NCBI GenBank assembly: GCA_023441805.1
Contig: JAEZNO010000039.1
Location: 1 to 46,356, forward strand
Direction: 5' to 3'
Length of the DNA stretch: 46,356 nucleotides
Source of the DNA: Bacteroidota bacterium
GTDB taxonomy: Bacteria > Bacteroidota > Bacteroidia > Bacteroidales > Lentimicrobiaceae
Positions 16,941-26,244 of the stretch are shown piece after piece. The notes under the pieces are model-generated. The model worked only from the letters and a program-made list of their open reading frames with translations, was not told the origin of the DNA and made no database searches. Every line of letters starts with the position of its first letter. The first letter of the stretch is position 1. A program made the translations under genes and the position numbers.

Positions 16941-17560
16941 ATCCGTTGATTGAAGGTATGATATTGGGGCTGACCCTGGCCGTTATGCTGGGGCCGGCTT
17001 TATTCACACTCATTCAAACAAGCATACACCGTGGATTATATCGTGGAACCATACTCGCTGCAGGCATTTTCCTTTCGGATGTTACTCTCGTTTGGTTCTG
17101 TTATCTTGGTGCCGCACAAATATTTGGCAACAACCGCAATGGATTGCTCTTTGGCATTGTGGGTGGCATTATACTCATCGCATTTGGCATAGTAACTTAC
17201 TTACGAAAGGTATATGTTGCCTCCGATGAAATGTTGGATGAAATTAAGAAGCCGGGACCGCTAACCTACATTCTGAAGGGCTTCTTTTTAAATTTCGCAA
17301 ATCCTTTTGTCTGGTTATTCTGGATGTCGGTCATGGTAACAGTTAGTGCCAGTTACGGAGCCAATTCACTCGACGTAAAACTCTTCTTTGCTGGTTCACT
17401 GCTAACAGTCTTTACAACCGATTTACTAAAAGTATTTGTAGCCAACCAGCTTAAAAGATACCTCAAAGCACGTTATCTGATTGCTCTGAATCACGCAGTG
17501 GGAATACTGCTTGTGGTGTTTGGAGTATTTCTCGTTGTAAGGACATTCATGAATTTTTAG
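16937..17560 (+). CDS. LysE/RhtB family exporter
   Basis: A 207-residue inner-membrane protein with about six helices. It begins 'MNPLIEGMILGLTLAVMLGPALFTLIQTSIHRGLYRG', matching the LysE family N-terminal block (a GP motif in helix 1 followed by a basic turn), and contains 'NFANPFVWLFWM', the second family signature. LysE-type proteins export amino acids or derivatives. It overlaps the GH3 gene by 4 bases and is therefore translationally coupled to it. The substrate is inferred from that context only. Confidence 0.87.
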   Translation: MNPLIEGMILGLTLAVMLGPALFTLIQTSIHRGLYRGTILAAGIFLSDVTLVWFCYLGAAQIFGNNRNGLLFGIVGGIILIAFGIVTYLRKVYVASDEMLDEIKKPGPLTYILKGFFLNFANPFVWLFWMSVMVTVSASYGANSLDVKLFFAGSLLTVFTTDLLKVFVANQLKRYLKARYLIALNHAVGILLVVFGVFLVVRTFMNF

Positions 17561-17608
17561 TACAACATAAAAGCCTCGGCCTCTTAAGGGATTATTTTTA
17601 TGCAATCA

Positions 17609-19549
17609 CTACTTCTCTGAACAACTTTCCCTTGCGCTTTGTGGCGTTTCCTTCGGAATTACAGGCATGATTTCTTTGATGTTAAGCTGTATCTCCTTTT
17701 TGTTGTTCCAGTCGTTTTCTTCAATATGATAGCAAATATTGAATGGCAAACCTTTGATTATGTGATTGAAATGCTCACCCATTTGGAAGGCTATGGCAGA
17801 AATCGGGTTGGAGGCATATTCGGTGTGACCGATAGTTAGTTTTAGGTGCTTATTTTTAAGCAACCGAACGTTGCCGTTATCAATAACACCATCAGTCTGG
17901 AATACTGGGGAGGGGTTACCCGGACCAAATGGTGCAAACTGTCGTAATATTCTTAGTAATTTTAGGTTTATCTCATCGAGAGTCAGCTTGAGATCAATTT
18001 CAATCTCAGGTATCATCATTTCACTGGTAAGCTTTGATGAAACTACTCTCTCGAACTTCTCAATAAAAGCATTAAGGTTCTCAGGCTTCATCGATAATCC
18101 TGCTGCATATTTATGCCCGCCGAAGTGTTCTAATAAGTCGCTGCACTCATCAATTGCATCATAAATATCGAAATCCTTTATTGACCTTGCTGAGCCTGTG
18201 ATCAATCCATTCGACTGGGTAAGTACAATCGTTGGCCTGTAGTAGGTTTCGATTAATCGTGAGGCTACAATGCCAATGACTCCCTTGTGCCACTCTTTAT
18301 TGAAGACGACTGTCGACTTTGAATTCTTGAGTCTGGAGATATTCTTAATGCTGTCGAGAGCCATGTCGGTAGTATTCAGATCAAGGTCGCGGCGGGTAGT
18401 GTTGAATTCATCGATTTGGCCGGCAAGCACTGCTGCACTTTGCATATCATCGCAGATCAGAAGCTTAACTGCATTTCTGCCACTTTCAATTCTTCCTGCT
18501 GCATTAATACGCGGGCCTATAAGAAAAACAAGGTCACTTATTGTCAGCTCTCTGCAGAAATATTGCTCTGTGTTACCTGAAGTACTATTTTCTTTAGTGT
18601 TTGATCCCTCGCCATTTGAGGATTGTACAAGGTTTCTGTCGGTGGTACTTGTTGAAGAAAGCATCTGCGTACCGGAACCATTCGATTCGATGGTTGGGGC
18701 GCATATTGTTTGAGAGGATGAACCATTCTTTGTGACATTAGCATATTTCAAAATAGCTTCGAAGCATGCCTTTGGTTTGGTATTCAGCAGCTTGAGGCCA
18801 TAATATGCCAGTATTCTGTTTTCTCCGGTAATTGGAACAATATCAGAGGCTATGCTGACAGCTACCAGATCGAGGTATTTTGTGAGTGATTCAAAAGGGA
18901 TATTTTTCTTTTTTGCGATAGCCTGAATGAGTTTAAAGCCTACCCCGCAACCTGAGAGTTCTTTATAAGGGTACAGGCAATCAGACCTTTTAGGATCCAA
19001 AACTGCAATGGCACCGGGTATTTCGTCACCCGGTCGGTGGTGATCGCAAATGATGAAATCAACCTTCAGCTCATTAGCATAATTGATCTTCTCAATGGCT
19101 TTTATGCCACAGTCGAGTGCTATAACCAGACTGAATCCATTTGCTTTAGCATGGTCGATACTTTGGATAGAAATCCCGTAACCTTCCTGATACCTGTCGG
19201 GTATATAGAAATCAATCAAATCAGTATCAATGCCTAATTCAAGAAAGAAAGTATATAAGAGTGCTACTGCGGTAGTGCCATCAACATCGTAATCACCATA
19301 TACCAGAATCTTTTCACGGTTTTGAATTGCAGTGAGTATTCTATCAACAGCAGGTTCCATATCTTTCATCAGGAATGGATCATGCAGTTGGTTCAGATCA
19401 GGTCTGAAAAAGGACTTAGCCTCTGAGAATGAGGTTATCCCCCTTTGTACTAACAATTCAGCGACTACCTCACTTACACTTAGCTCGACCGCTAAAGAAC
19501 GCACCTTTTGGGGGTCGCCTTTAGGTTTGACAACCCAACGTTTAAGCAT
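17609..19549 (-). CDS. recJ: Single-stranded-DNA exonuclease RecJ with insertion
   Basis: A 646-residue RecJ, longer than the usual 560-580. DHH-domain motifs are DYDVDG (86-91), DCG (146-148) and DHHRPGDEIP (169-178). The next conserved block is GPRINAAGR (345-353), and the DHHA1 domain has GGHKYAAGL. The protein degrades single-stranded DNA 5' to 3' in recombination and mismatch repair. Residues about 271-332 form a Ser/Thr/Asn/Gly-rich insertion just before the GPRINAAGR motif. The reading frame is intact through it and both domains keep their key residues. It lies downstream of a MacB-type permease gene on the same strand (78-base gap). Confidence 0.93.
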   Translation of the reverse strand: MLKRWVVKPKGDPQKVRSLAVELSVSEVVAELLVQRGITSFSEAKSFFRPDLNQLHDPFLMKDMEPAVDRILTAIQNREKILVYGDYDVDGTTAVALLYTFFLELGIDTDLIDFYIPDRYQEGYGISIQSIDHAKANGFSLVIALDCGIKAIEKINYANELKVDFIICDHHRPGDEIPGAIAVLDPKRSDCLYPYKELSGCGVGFKLIQAIAKKKNIPFESLTKYLDLVAVSIASDIVPITGENRILAYYGLKLLNTKPKACFEAILKYANVTKNGSSSQTICAPTIESNGSGTQMLSSTSTTDRNLVQSSNGEGSNTKENSTSGNTEQYFCRELTISDLVFLIGPRINAAGRIESGRNAVKLLICDDMQSAAVLAGQIDEFNTTRRDLDLNTTDMALDSIKNISRLKNSKSTVVFNKEWHKGVIGIVASRLIETYYRPTIVLTQSNGLITGSARSIKDFDIYDAIDECSDLLEHFGGHKYAAGLSMKPENLNAFIEKFERVVSSKLTSEMMIPEIEIDLKLTLDEINLKLLRILRQFAPFGPGNPSPVFQTDGVIDNGNVRLLKNKHLKLTIGHTEYASNPISAIAFQMGEHFNHIIKGLPFNICYHIEENDWNNKKEIQLNIKEIMPVIPKETPQSARESCSEK

Positions 19550-19627
19550 TATATTGTATTTGAAGGGGTAAAAATAGTGATTCTATAATGAATCGTCTAA
19601 TATTTTTATAAACAGAGACTATAATTT

Positions 19628-20884
19628 TTAAAATGTTGACCTCATTGCATCAACGGGATTTAATTTTGATGCTGAAAGTGCAGGTATAAATCCTGATACC
19701 AGTCCGATTACAGCTGAGACAATGATACCAAGCATTATATTTCCAATTGTAAGTATTAGTGGCATATCAAAAGAAAGCCGCAGAATCAGTACAATCATGT
19801 AAATAAGCAATAGCCCTACTATACCGCCAAACAGAGAAAGGAAGACTGATTCGAAGAGGAATTGCTGAAGGATAAATGAATTTTTGGCACCCATTGACTT
19901 CTGGATTCCAATTTGAGGTGTACGCTCTCTGACAGATACAAACATGATATTTGCGATTCCAAAACCTCCTACCAGTAATGAAAAACCGCCTATAATCCAA
20001 CCTACGGTATTTATCACACTGAAGACTCCCTCGAAAGCCTGACTGATGATATCGGATTTATTTATAGCGAAGTTGTCTTTGGTTCCAGGCTTTAGTTTCC
20101 TTATTGATCGCATTATCCCCTTTAGCTCATATGTGAGTTCATCGTTTGATACATTTGGTTTGGCTTTCACCATAATTGCCGCACCAATGTTATCACTTCG
20201 GAGATCAATAAATTGCCGCGCAAACTGTATGGGAATTATTACCTGAGTATCGGTTGAATTGCCGAAAGTTGATAATCCTTCCTTCTTCAGTACACCAATA
20301 ATTTCAAGATTTCGGTTGAATACCTTAATTTTCTGACCAACCGGGTCGGCATGACCATAAAGAGTGGTTGCAACTTCATTACCTATGATAGCAACTGCTC
20401 GTCCTCTGTTTGATTCATCGAATGAGAAATACCTTCCTGTTGAAAACTCAATAGGAGTAACTTCAGGATAATCATGCGAGACACCGACTATGGTTCCTGT
20501 GATGGAATAATTGTTATGTTTCACCTTACGCATTGTACTTACCATGTAAGCCGATGCTTCGGATGCCTGACTGCGTTTCTGAATTTCTCCCAGTTCAGAT
20601 AATTTCGCCTCGGGTCGTTTCATATATTCCCACCAGGGATAATCAGCCTCAAATGCCCATGGCCATTTTTGTACATATAGCACATTACTGCCGAGCGATT
20701 TAACCGTATCAGTAATATTTATCTGTATTGAATCAAAAACTGTAAAGACTGAAATGATTGAAAATATCCCGATTGTAATACCTGACAGCGACAGGATAGT
20801 CCTGATTTTATTGACCACTATGGCCTTAATTGCAAAAATGTAACTCTCCCTGAGTAATTTTAAGAATCTGATGAACCTTTCCAT
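19628..20884 (-). CDS. MacB/FtsX-type ABC transporter permease
   Basis: A 418-residue permease with an N-terminal helix (about 19-50, 'KIRTILSLSGITIGIFSIISVF'), a periplasmic MacB-core domain of about 230 residues, and a C-terminal FtsX domain with three helices ('FSLLVGGFGIANIMFVSVRERTPQIGIQKSMGA'). This is the MacB-type mechanotransmission permease family. No ATPase or adaptor gene adjoins it, so its partner must be encoded elsewhere. The substrate could be a lipoprotein, peptide or drug. Confidence 0.88.
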   Translation of the reverse strand: MERFIRFLKLLRESYIFAIKAIVVNKIRTILSLSGITIGIFSIISVFTVFDSIQINITDTVKSLGSNVLYVQKWPWAFEADYPWWEYMKRPEAKLSELGEIQKRSQASEASAYMVSTMRKVKHNNYSITGTIVGVSHDYPEVTPIEFSTGRYFSFDESNRGRAVAIIGNEVATTLYGHADPVGQKIKVFNRNLEIIGVLKKEGLSTFGNSTDTQVIIPIQFARQFIDLRSDNIGAAIMVKAKPNVSNDELTYELKGIMRSIRKLKPGTKDNFAINKSDIISQAFEGVFSVINTVGWIIGGFSLLVGGFGIANIMFVSVRERTPQIGIQKSMGAKNSFILQQFLFESVFLSLFGGIVGLLLIYMIVLILRLSFDMPLILTIGNIMLGIIVSAVIGLVSGFIPALSASKLNPVDAMRSTF

Positions 20885-20944
20885 GTGGAATTTTGAGATT
20901 GTAAATTTAGTGATAAAACTTTCAATGTTTTATGGTGACTAATA

Positions 20945-20976
20945 TTTGGACAATGGCATAAAAATTAATAAAATTG
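20945..20976 (+). promoter_or_regulatory. Candidate promoter for purH-mreBCD operon
   Basis: TTTG (20945-20948) is followed after 20 bases by TAAAATTG (20969-20976), a good fit to the Bacteroidota -33/-7 pattern TTTG-N19-20-TAnnTTTG with one mismatch. A transcript would begin near 20982, about 38 bases before the purH start at 21020. Confidence 0.5.
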
Positions 20977-21019
20977 CATCTTTCTTTTACCCCTAAAATT
21001 TTCCCAATTCAACACTAAA

Positions 21020-22564
21020 ATGAGCAACCTAAAACCTATCAGGAAAGCCCTTATATCAGTTTATTACAAGGAAGGTCTTGAAATTATCATTAAAGAACTT
21101 GCAACAAAGGACGTAAAACTTTTTTCAACAGGTGGCACGTACGACTTCATAAAATCACTGGGATTGGAATGTACAAAGATTGAAGAACTGACAGGTTATC
21201 CGTCAATTTTGGGAGGCAGAGTGAAAACCTTACACCCAAAAGTGTTCGGTGGAATACTGGGACGCCCTGATGTTGATACTGATGCTTCGGACATGCATAC
21301 GTATGACATCAATACCTTTGATTTGGTGGTGGTTAACCTTTACCCGTTTGAAGAAACACTGAGGGCGGGGGCTTCTCACAGTGATATAATCGAGAAAATC
21401 GATATAGGGGGTATCTCTCTGATAAGAGCTGCTGCAAAGAATTATACTCATGTAGTTTGTATTTCCTCACCTGACCAATATGGCACATTGACCGAAATTG
21501 TTAAGCGTGCAGAAATATCAACCACTGAAGAAGAGAGGCTTGAGTTTGCCTGGCATGCATTCTTACGTTCATCATCTTATGATAGCGCAATTGCAGCTTA
21601 TATCGGGAAATATCAGAGTGTCGGAAATAGTGAAACTCCCGGTGAGTTCAGTATCATGGTTACTAACCCTGTCAGCATGAGGTATGGTGAGAATCCTCAC
21701 CAAAAAGGAACATTCTATGGCCGACTGGATGAGGTTTTTACTCAGTTACATGGGAAAGAACTCTCGTACAACAACCTGCTTGATCTAGAGGCAGGAATTG
21801 CACTCATAAGCGATTTTCAGGAAACTACCTTTGCCATACTAAAGCATAATAATGCATGTGGTATAGCTTGCAGACCATCAGTAAAGGAAGCCTGGAATGC
21901 AGCACTTGAGGCTGACCCCGTTTCAGCATATGGTGGTGTCCTAGTTACTAATGCCCCTATTGATGAAGAGGCTGCACATGAAATCAACAAGATTTTCTTT
22001 GAAATCATACTGGCTCCGGGGTACGAAAAAAATGCCCTGGAAATTCTACAGTCAAAGAAAAATAGAATAATTTTGCAGACTAAATCATTTGATTTTCAGC
22101 ATCAACAGTTTAGAAGCATACTAAATGGTGTGCTTGTTCAGGATAAGGACCTGAAGACTGAAACAACAGATGATCTCAGGTTTATAACAAACAAGCGACC
22201 GGATAGTGGACAAATGGAAGATCTCCTTTTTGCTAATATAATTGTAAAGCACAGCAAATCAAACGCTATTGTCCTGGCATCCGGTAAGCAATTACTTGCA
22301 AGTGGAGTTGGTCAAACATCTCGTGTTGACGCCCTTAAGCAGGCAATTGAAAAAGCAAACTCATTTGGCCTTAACCTAAAAAATGCCGTTATGGCTTCCG
22401 ATGCATTTTTCCCATTCGCTGATTCAATCCAAATAGCTCATGAGGCAGGTATCACCAGTGTTATACAGCCCGGCGGTTCAGTGAGGGATAATGAGACAAT
22501 AGAATACTGCAATAATCATGATATCAGTATGGTCTTTACCGGTATTCGCCATTTTAAACACTAA
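21020..22564 (+). CDS. purH: Bifunctional AICAR transformylase / IMP cyclohydrolase
   Basis: A 514-residue PurH. The N-terminal MGS-like IMP cyclohydrolase domain has 'LISVYYKEGLE', 'FSTGGTYDFIK' and 'GGRVKTLHPKVFGGIL'. The C-terminal transformylase has 'RYGENPHQKGTFYG', the 'KHNNACGIA' active site and the final 'GGSVRDNETIEYCN'. It catalyses the last two steps of purine synthesis, from AICAR to IMP. It is followed by mreB after 42 bases and appears to head the shape-gene operon. Confidence 0.96.
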   Translation: MSNLKPIRKALISVYYKEGLEIIIKELATKDVKLFSTGGTYDFIKSLGLECTKIEELTGYPSILGGRVKTLHPKVFGGILGRPDVDTDASDMHTYDINTFDLVVVNLYPFEETLRAGASHSDIIEKIDIGGISLIRAAAKNYTHVVCISSPDQYGTLTEIVKRAEISTTEEERLEFAWHAFLRSSSYDSAIAAYIGKYQSVGNSETPGEFSIMVTNPVSMRYGENPHQKGTFYGRLDEVFTQLHGKELSYNNLLDLEAGIALISDFQETTFAILKHNNACGIACRPSVKEAWNAALEADPVSAYGGVLVTNAPIDEEAAHEINKIFFEIILAPGYEKNALEILQSKKNRIILQTKSFDFQHQQFRSILNGVLVQDKDLKTETTDDLRFITNKRPDSGQMEDLLFANIIVKHSKSNAIVLASGKQLLASGVGQTSRVDALKQAIEKANSFGLNLKNAVMASDAFFPFADSIQIAHEAGITSVIQPGGSVRDNETIEYCNNHDISMVFTGIRHFKH

Positions 22565-22606
22565 TAAATTTAATTTATTGATAATCTTTTGAAACACAGA
22601 TAAACA

Positions 22607-23629
22607 ATGGGACTTTTCTCCTTCATGACAAAAGAGATCGCAATGGACCTTGGCACTGCCAATACAATCATTATTTACAATGACAAGGTAGTTGTTGATG
22701 AGCCTTCAATTATTGCGATAGAGCGGAATACAGGTAAAATTATTGCGGTAGGTAAAAGAGCCATGATGATGCATGGCAAAACACATGAGAATATTAAAAC
22801 AATAAGGCCATTGCGTGATGGAGTAATCGCAGATTTCCAATCGGCTGAGTACATGATCAGGGAACTGATAAAGATGACAGGTCCTACCAGAAATCTATTC
22901 CCGCCTGCACTTAAGATGGTTATTTGTATTCCATCAGGTATCACTGAGGTTGAAGAGAGAGCAGTAAAGGATTCAGCTGAACAGGCAGGTGCAAAAGAGG
23001 TTCGATTGATTCATGAGCCAATGGCTGCTGCAATCGGCATTGGTATTGATGTACTTGAGCCAACCGGTAATATGATCATCGACATAGGTGGTGGTACAAG
23101 TGAAATTGCGGTTATTGCATTGGGAGGTATCGTTAATAATAAATCTATCAGGATTGCAGGTGATGATTTTAATAACGATATTGAGGAATACATGCGTAAA
23201 CAGCATAACATCAATATTGGTGAGCGTACAGCCGAAGCTATTAAGATTAATGTTGGTGCCGCCATCACTGAGTTAGAGAACCCTCCATCAGATTACCCGG
23301 TTCATGGAAGAGATATGCTTACTGGTATTCCTAAGGAAATTTATGTTAACTACAGCGAAATTGCCCACTGTCTTGATAAATCAATCAGTAAGATAGAGGC
23401 TGCAGTACTCAATGCACTTGAAATGACACCTCCCGAATTGTCGGCCGATATTTACCGTACCGGCATTTATCTTGCAGGAGGAGGCTCAATGCTGCGCGGA
23501 TTGGATAAGAGATTACATCTGAAAACCAAACTGCCGGTACATGTTGCCGAAGATCCTCTAAGAGCAGTGGCAAGAGGTACAGGAATTGCACTTAAGAACT
23601 TTAATAAATTTACATTCCTTATAAAATAA
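22607..23629 (+). CDS. mreB: Rod-shape actin homologue MreB
   Basis: A 340-residue MreB. The actin-fold phosphate motifs are DLGTANT (14-20) and 'IIDIGGGTSEIAV' (about 153-165), with 'HEPMAAAIGIG' and the adenosine motif 'YLAGGGSMLRGLD' near the C-terminus. MreB forms membrane-bound filaments that guide lateral cell-wall synthesis. The organism is therefore expected to be rod-shaped, or descended from rods. mreC starts 71 bases downstream. Confidence 0.97.
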   Translation: MGLFSFMTKEIAMDLGTANTIIIYNDKVVVDEPSIIAIERNTGKIIAVGKRAMMMHGKTHENIKTIRPLRDGVIADFQSAEYMIRELIKMTGPTRNLFPPALKMVICIPSGITEVEERAVKDSAEQAGAKEVRLIHEPMAAAIGIGIDVLEPTGNMIIDIGGGTSEIAVIALGGIVNNKSIRIAGDDFNNDIEEYMRKQHNINIGERTAEAIKINVGAAITELENPPSDYPVHGRDMLTGIPKEIYVNYSEIAHCLDKSISKIEAAVLNALEMTPPELSADIYRTGIYLAGGGSMLRGLDKRLHLKTKLPVHVAEDPLRAVARGTGIALKNFNKFTFLIK

Positions 23630-23700
23630 AAATACAGTGGTGGTTGTTGAGAATCAGGCATTTGCATGCAGCATATCAGCAACCTCACAAATTCAACCAC

Positions 23701-24531
23701 ATGCGGTATATTCTGGCATTTATATGGAAGCATAGCTTCTTCTTCCTGTTTCTGTTGCTTGAATTTGTCTCCGTTGTGATACTCGTCAATAAAAGCTATT
23801 TTCAGGGGTCGGTGATTACAAATTTCAGTGACAGAATCACAGGTAACATCTTTAGTGCCTATTCATCTGTTACTGGTTACTTCAATCTTAGGGAAGAAAA
23901 TGAGCGTCTTGCTGCTGAAAATGCAATCCTATGGCAAAAGCTCAACCAGGGGCAGGTGACTACTGATACCTCATCTACTCTCATGATTGATACCCTGAAC
24001 CGACAGACTTATTCATTTACAGTAGCTCGTGTAATAAGTAATTCAACGAACAACCGTAATAATTATTTAATGCTCAATAAGGGCAAAAAGCACGGCATTA
24101 AACATGATATGGCTGTTATCAATCCTCAGGGTATAGTGGGAACTGTAGTCAGTGTTTCAGATAACTTCTGCTGGGTAATGTCGGCATTGAATAAACATTC
24201 AAAGATAAGCGCACGTATCAATCGTCTTAATCAGATGGGTACAGTTGTGTGGCATGGCTCAAACCCTGTTATAGGTAATCTTATCGACATCCCAGAACAT
24301 GTGAAAGTAGTAAAGGGTGATTCAATTTATACCAGTGGTTATAGTCATATATTCCCCGAAGGAATCATGATTGGAACCGTTGAGGACATTGCAGTGAAGG
24401 AAGGTGAGTTCTTTTATGATATTGATTTCCGCTGGTCAGCTGATTTTAATAGTCTGACCTATGTGTATGTTGTAAAGAATCTTTTCAGAGAAGAGCAGGT
24501 TGAACTAAGCAAACAGGTGATAGATGAATAA
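23701..24531 (+). CDS. mreC: Rod-shape-determining protein MreC
   Basis: From the ATG at 23701 the protein has 276 residues. The sequence opens with a short basic tail and a membrane helix (MRYILAFIWKHSFFFLFLLL), followed by a coiled coil ('FNLREENERLAAENAILWQKL') and the periplasmic MreC beta domain with 'NKGKKHGIKHDMAVINPQGIVGTV'. An upstream TTG at 23644 would add 19 residues before the helix and is unlikely. MreC links MreB to the wall-synthesis machinery. Its stop overlaps the mreD start by 8 bases. Confidence 0.93.
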   Translation: MRYILAFIWKHSFFFLFLLLEFVSVVILVNKSYFQGSVITNFSDRITGNIFSAYSSVTGYFNLREENERLAAENAILWQKLNQGQVTTDTSSTLMIDTLNRQTYSFTVARVISNSTNNRNNYLMLNKGKKHGIKHDMAVINPQGIVGTVVSVSDNFCWVMSALNKHSKISARINRLNQMGTVVWHGSNPVIGNLIDIPEHVKVVKGDSIYTSGYSHIFPEGIMIGTVEDIAVKEGEFFYDIDFRWSADFNSLTYVYVVKNLFREEQVELSKQVIDE

Positions 24532-25039
24532 CAGGTCATACCCGTTTCTGTTAGTGCGATTAATTGTGCTGGTAGCAGTGCAGGTGCTGATCATTGATCA
24601 CATGAGTCTGCGGGGTTTCGTTAATCCCTCGCTTTACATACTTTTTATTTTATTGCTGCCATTTGAGATTCCGGGCTATGTATTATTGATTTCTTCCTTT
24701 ATACTGGGACTGTCAATAGATTTTTTCAGTAATTCGACAGGACTTCATGCTGCAGCATCGGTTTTTATGGCATTTATGCGCCCGACAGTCATCAAGGTCG
24801 TCGGGGCACCTGCTGAATACGAGGATCATTTGATACCCGGTATCCGTGACATGGGAATGCGATGGTTTTTAGTCTATTCGCTGTTTCTGACAATGCTTCA
24901 CCAGTTAGCACTAAGTCTGCTTGAATCATTTTCTTTTGCTGAAGCAGGCATAATATTGTTACGAATGCTACTTAGCAGTATCTTTACTCTCGTGCTTATA
25001 ATTCTTGTTGAATACCTCTTTATGAACAAGAGGAAATAG
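24524..25039 (+). CDS. mreD: Rod-shape-determining protein MreD
   Basis: A 171-residue integral membrane protein with five or six helices. It was identified by position after mreC, size, and the MreD-like pattern 'INPSLYILFILLLPFEIPGYVLLISSFILGLSIDFF' (here VNPSLY), including the GLxxDFF turn typical of Bacteroidota MreD. MreD is the membrane partner of MreC. The gene overlaps mreC by 8 bases and is followed by a TlpA-like lipoprotein gene 30 bases downstream rather than pbp2/rodA. Confidence 0.9.
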   Translation: MNNRSYPFLLVRLIVLVAVQVLIIDHMSLRGFVNPSLYILFILLLPFEIPGYVLLISSFILGLSIDFFSNSTGLHAAASVFMAFMRPTVIKVVGAPAEYEDHLIPGIRDMGMRWFLVYSLFLTMLHQLALSLLESFSFAEAGIILLRMLLSSIFTLVLIILVEYLFMNKRK

Positions 25040-25069
25040 TTGTATTAATTGAAAACTAAACATAATACC

Positions 25070-26164
25070 ATGAGAAAGCTGATTTTATTACTATTAGTTG
25101 CAGTCACATTAGTTTCGTGTGAATCAAGGAAAAGCAACGAATTTCTTATTACAGGAAAGATTGAAGGCAAGGCTCCTGAACAAGTTTACCTGCAAAAGAG
25201 TGTGGATGGAGATCTTAAAGTACTCGACAGCGTATTGGTTGATAATGGTAATTTCAAATTTAAGGGTCTTATTGAATATCCTGAATTATACTACATTGGA
25301 CTTGAAGCAGGTAAATACGTTGGATTTTTCAATGAGCCAGCTAGTATAAAGATCACTATTAATGTTGATAGTATCGAGAAGCCTATTGTTGAAGGTTCTG
25401 CTTCTGATGCAGAGTACCGTAAGTATACCGGATTGATGGATCAACAGCGTTCAGTAATGATTAGCCACTATACTCAGTATAATGAAGCTGCGCGTGAAAA
25501 GGATTCAGTAAAGATGAAATCAATCGAGGAACAGATTGAATCAGTTGAGAATGAAAACAAAGCACAACTAATCAATTTCATCAAGGAAAATTCATCATCT
25601 TTTGTTTCGCCGTTTGTTTCAATGCGTCACTCATACGAGCTTACCCTTGAAGATCTTAATGAAATTTACAGTCTCCTTGATTCAAAAGTTAAGAAATCAT
25701 CGGGCAGCCTCAAACTGGAAGAGAGAATTAAGATACTTGAAAATGTTGCCATAGGCAAAGTAGCACCTGACTTCACAATGAATGATCCTGATGGAAATCC
25801 GGTTACCTTATCCTCATTGAGAGGCAATTACGTACTGGTTGATTTTTGGGCATCTTGGTGTGGACCATGTCGCCGTGAGAATCCAAATGTAGTGGCTGCT
25901 TATAAGAAGTTCCACGATAAAGGATTTGAAATTCTTGGTGTATCGCTTGATAGAGAAAAGGAATCATGGTTAAATGCAATAAAGGCTGATAACCTCACTT
26001 GGAAACATGTTTCTGATCTTCAATACTGGAATAATGCAGCCAGTCAGCAATACGGTGTTATGGCCATCCCGGCAAATGTGCTGTTAGATAAGGATGGTAT
26101 AATCATTGGCCGCGACTTGAGAGGTGATGATTTAATTAAGAAACTCGAAGAGGCAATTCTTTAA
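25070..26164 (+). CDS. TlpA-like thioredoxin lipoprotein with DUF4369-like domain
   Basis: From the ATG at 25070 (an upstream TTG would add 7 residues) this is a 364-residue lipoprotein with lipobox LVSC (cysteine near 17). The N-terminal half (about 20-130) resembles DUF4369 ('FLITGKIEGKAPEQVYLQKSVDGDLKVLDSVLVDNGNFKFKG'), joined by a charged helical region to a thioredoxin/AhpC domain with the redox motif WASWCGPCRREN and cis-proline 'MAIPANVLLD'. Such proteins reduce or rearrange disulfides in the periplasm. It is the last gene of the purH-mreBCD unit, followed by a strong terminator. Confidence 0.9.
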   Translation: MRKLILLLLVAVTLVSCESRKSNEFLITGKIEGKAPEQVYLQKSVDGDLKVLDSVLVDNGNFKFKGLIEYPELYYIGLEAGKYVGFFNEPASIKITINVDSIEKPIVEGSASDAEYRKYTGLMDQQRSVMISHYTQYNEAAREKDSVKMKSIEEQIESVENENKAQLINFIKENSSSFVSPFVSMRHSYELTLEDLNEIYSLLDSKVKKSSGSLKLEERIKILENVAIGKVAPDFTMNDPDGNPVTLSSLRGNYVLVDFWASWCGPCRRENPNVVAAYKKFHDKGFEILGVSLDREKESWLNAIKADNLTWKHVSDLQYWNNAASQQYGVMAIPANVLLDKDGIIIGRDLRGDDLIKKLEEAIL

Positions 26165-26205
26165 GCATTAGTTACCTTGATTTAGGCTCATTTATTAAAA
26201 AATCA

Positions 26206-26244
26206 GAAAGGAGTCATTGGCATTAATCAGCCGTGACTCCTTTC
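26206..26244 (+). terminator. Intrinsic terminator of purH-mre operon
   Basis: GAAAGGAGTCA (26206-26216) and TGACTCCTTTC (26234-26244) are exact complements separated by 17 bases, with AT-rich sequence on both sides. It lies 41 bases after the TlpA-like gene and could act in both directions. Confidence 0.75.

Noticed and set aside
18270..18713. A 147-codon plus-strand frame within recJ
   Set aside because: It is antisense to conserved RecJ motifs, has no recognisable domain, and overlaps the insertion with skewed composition.
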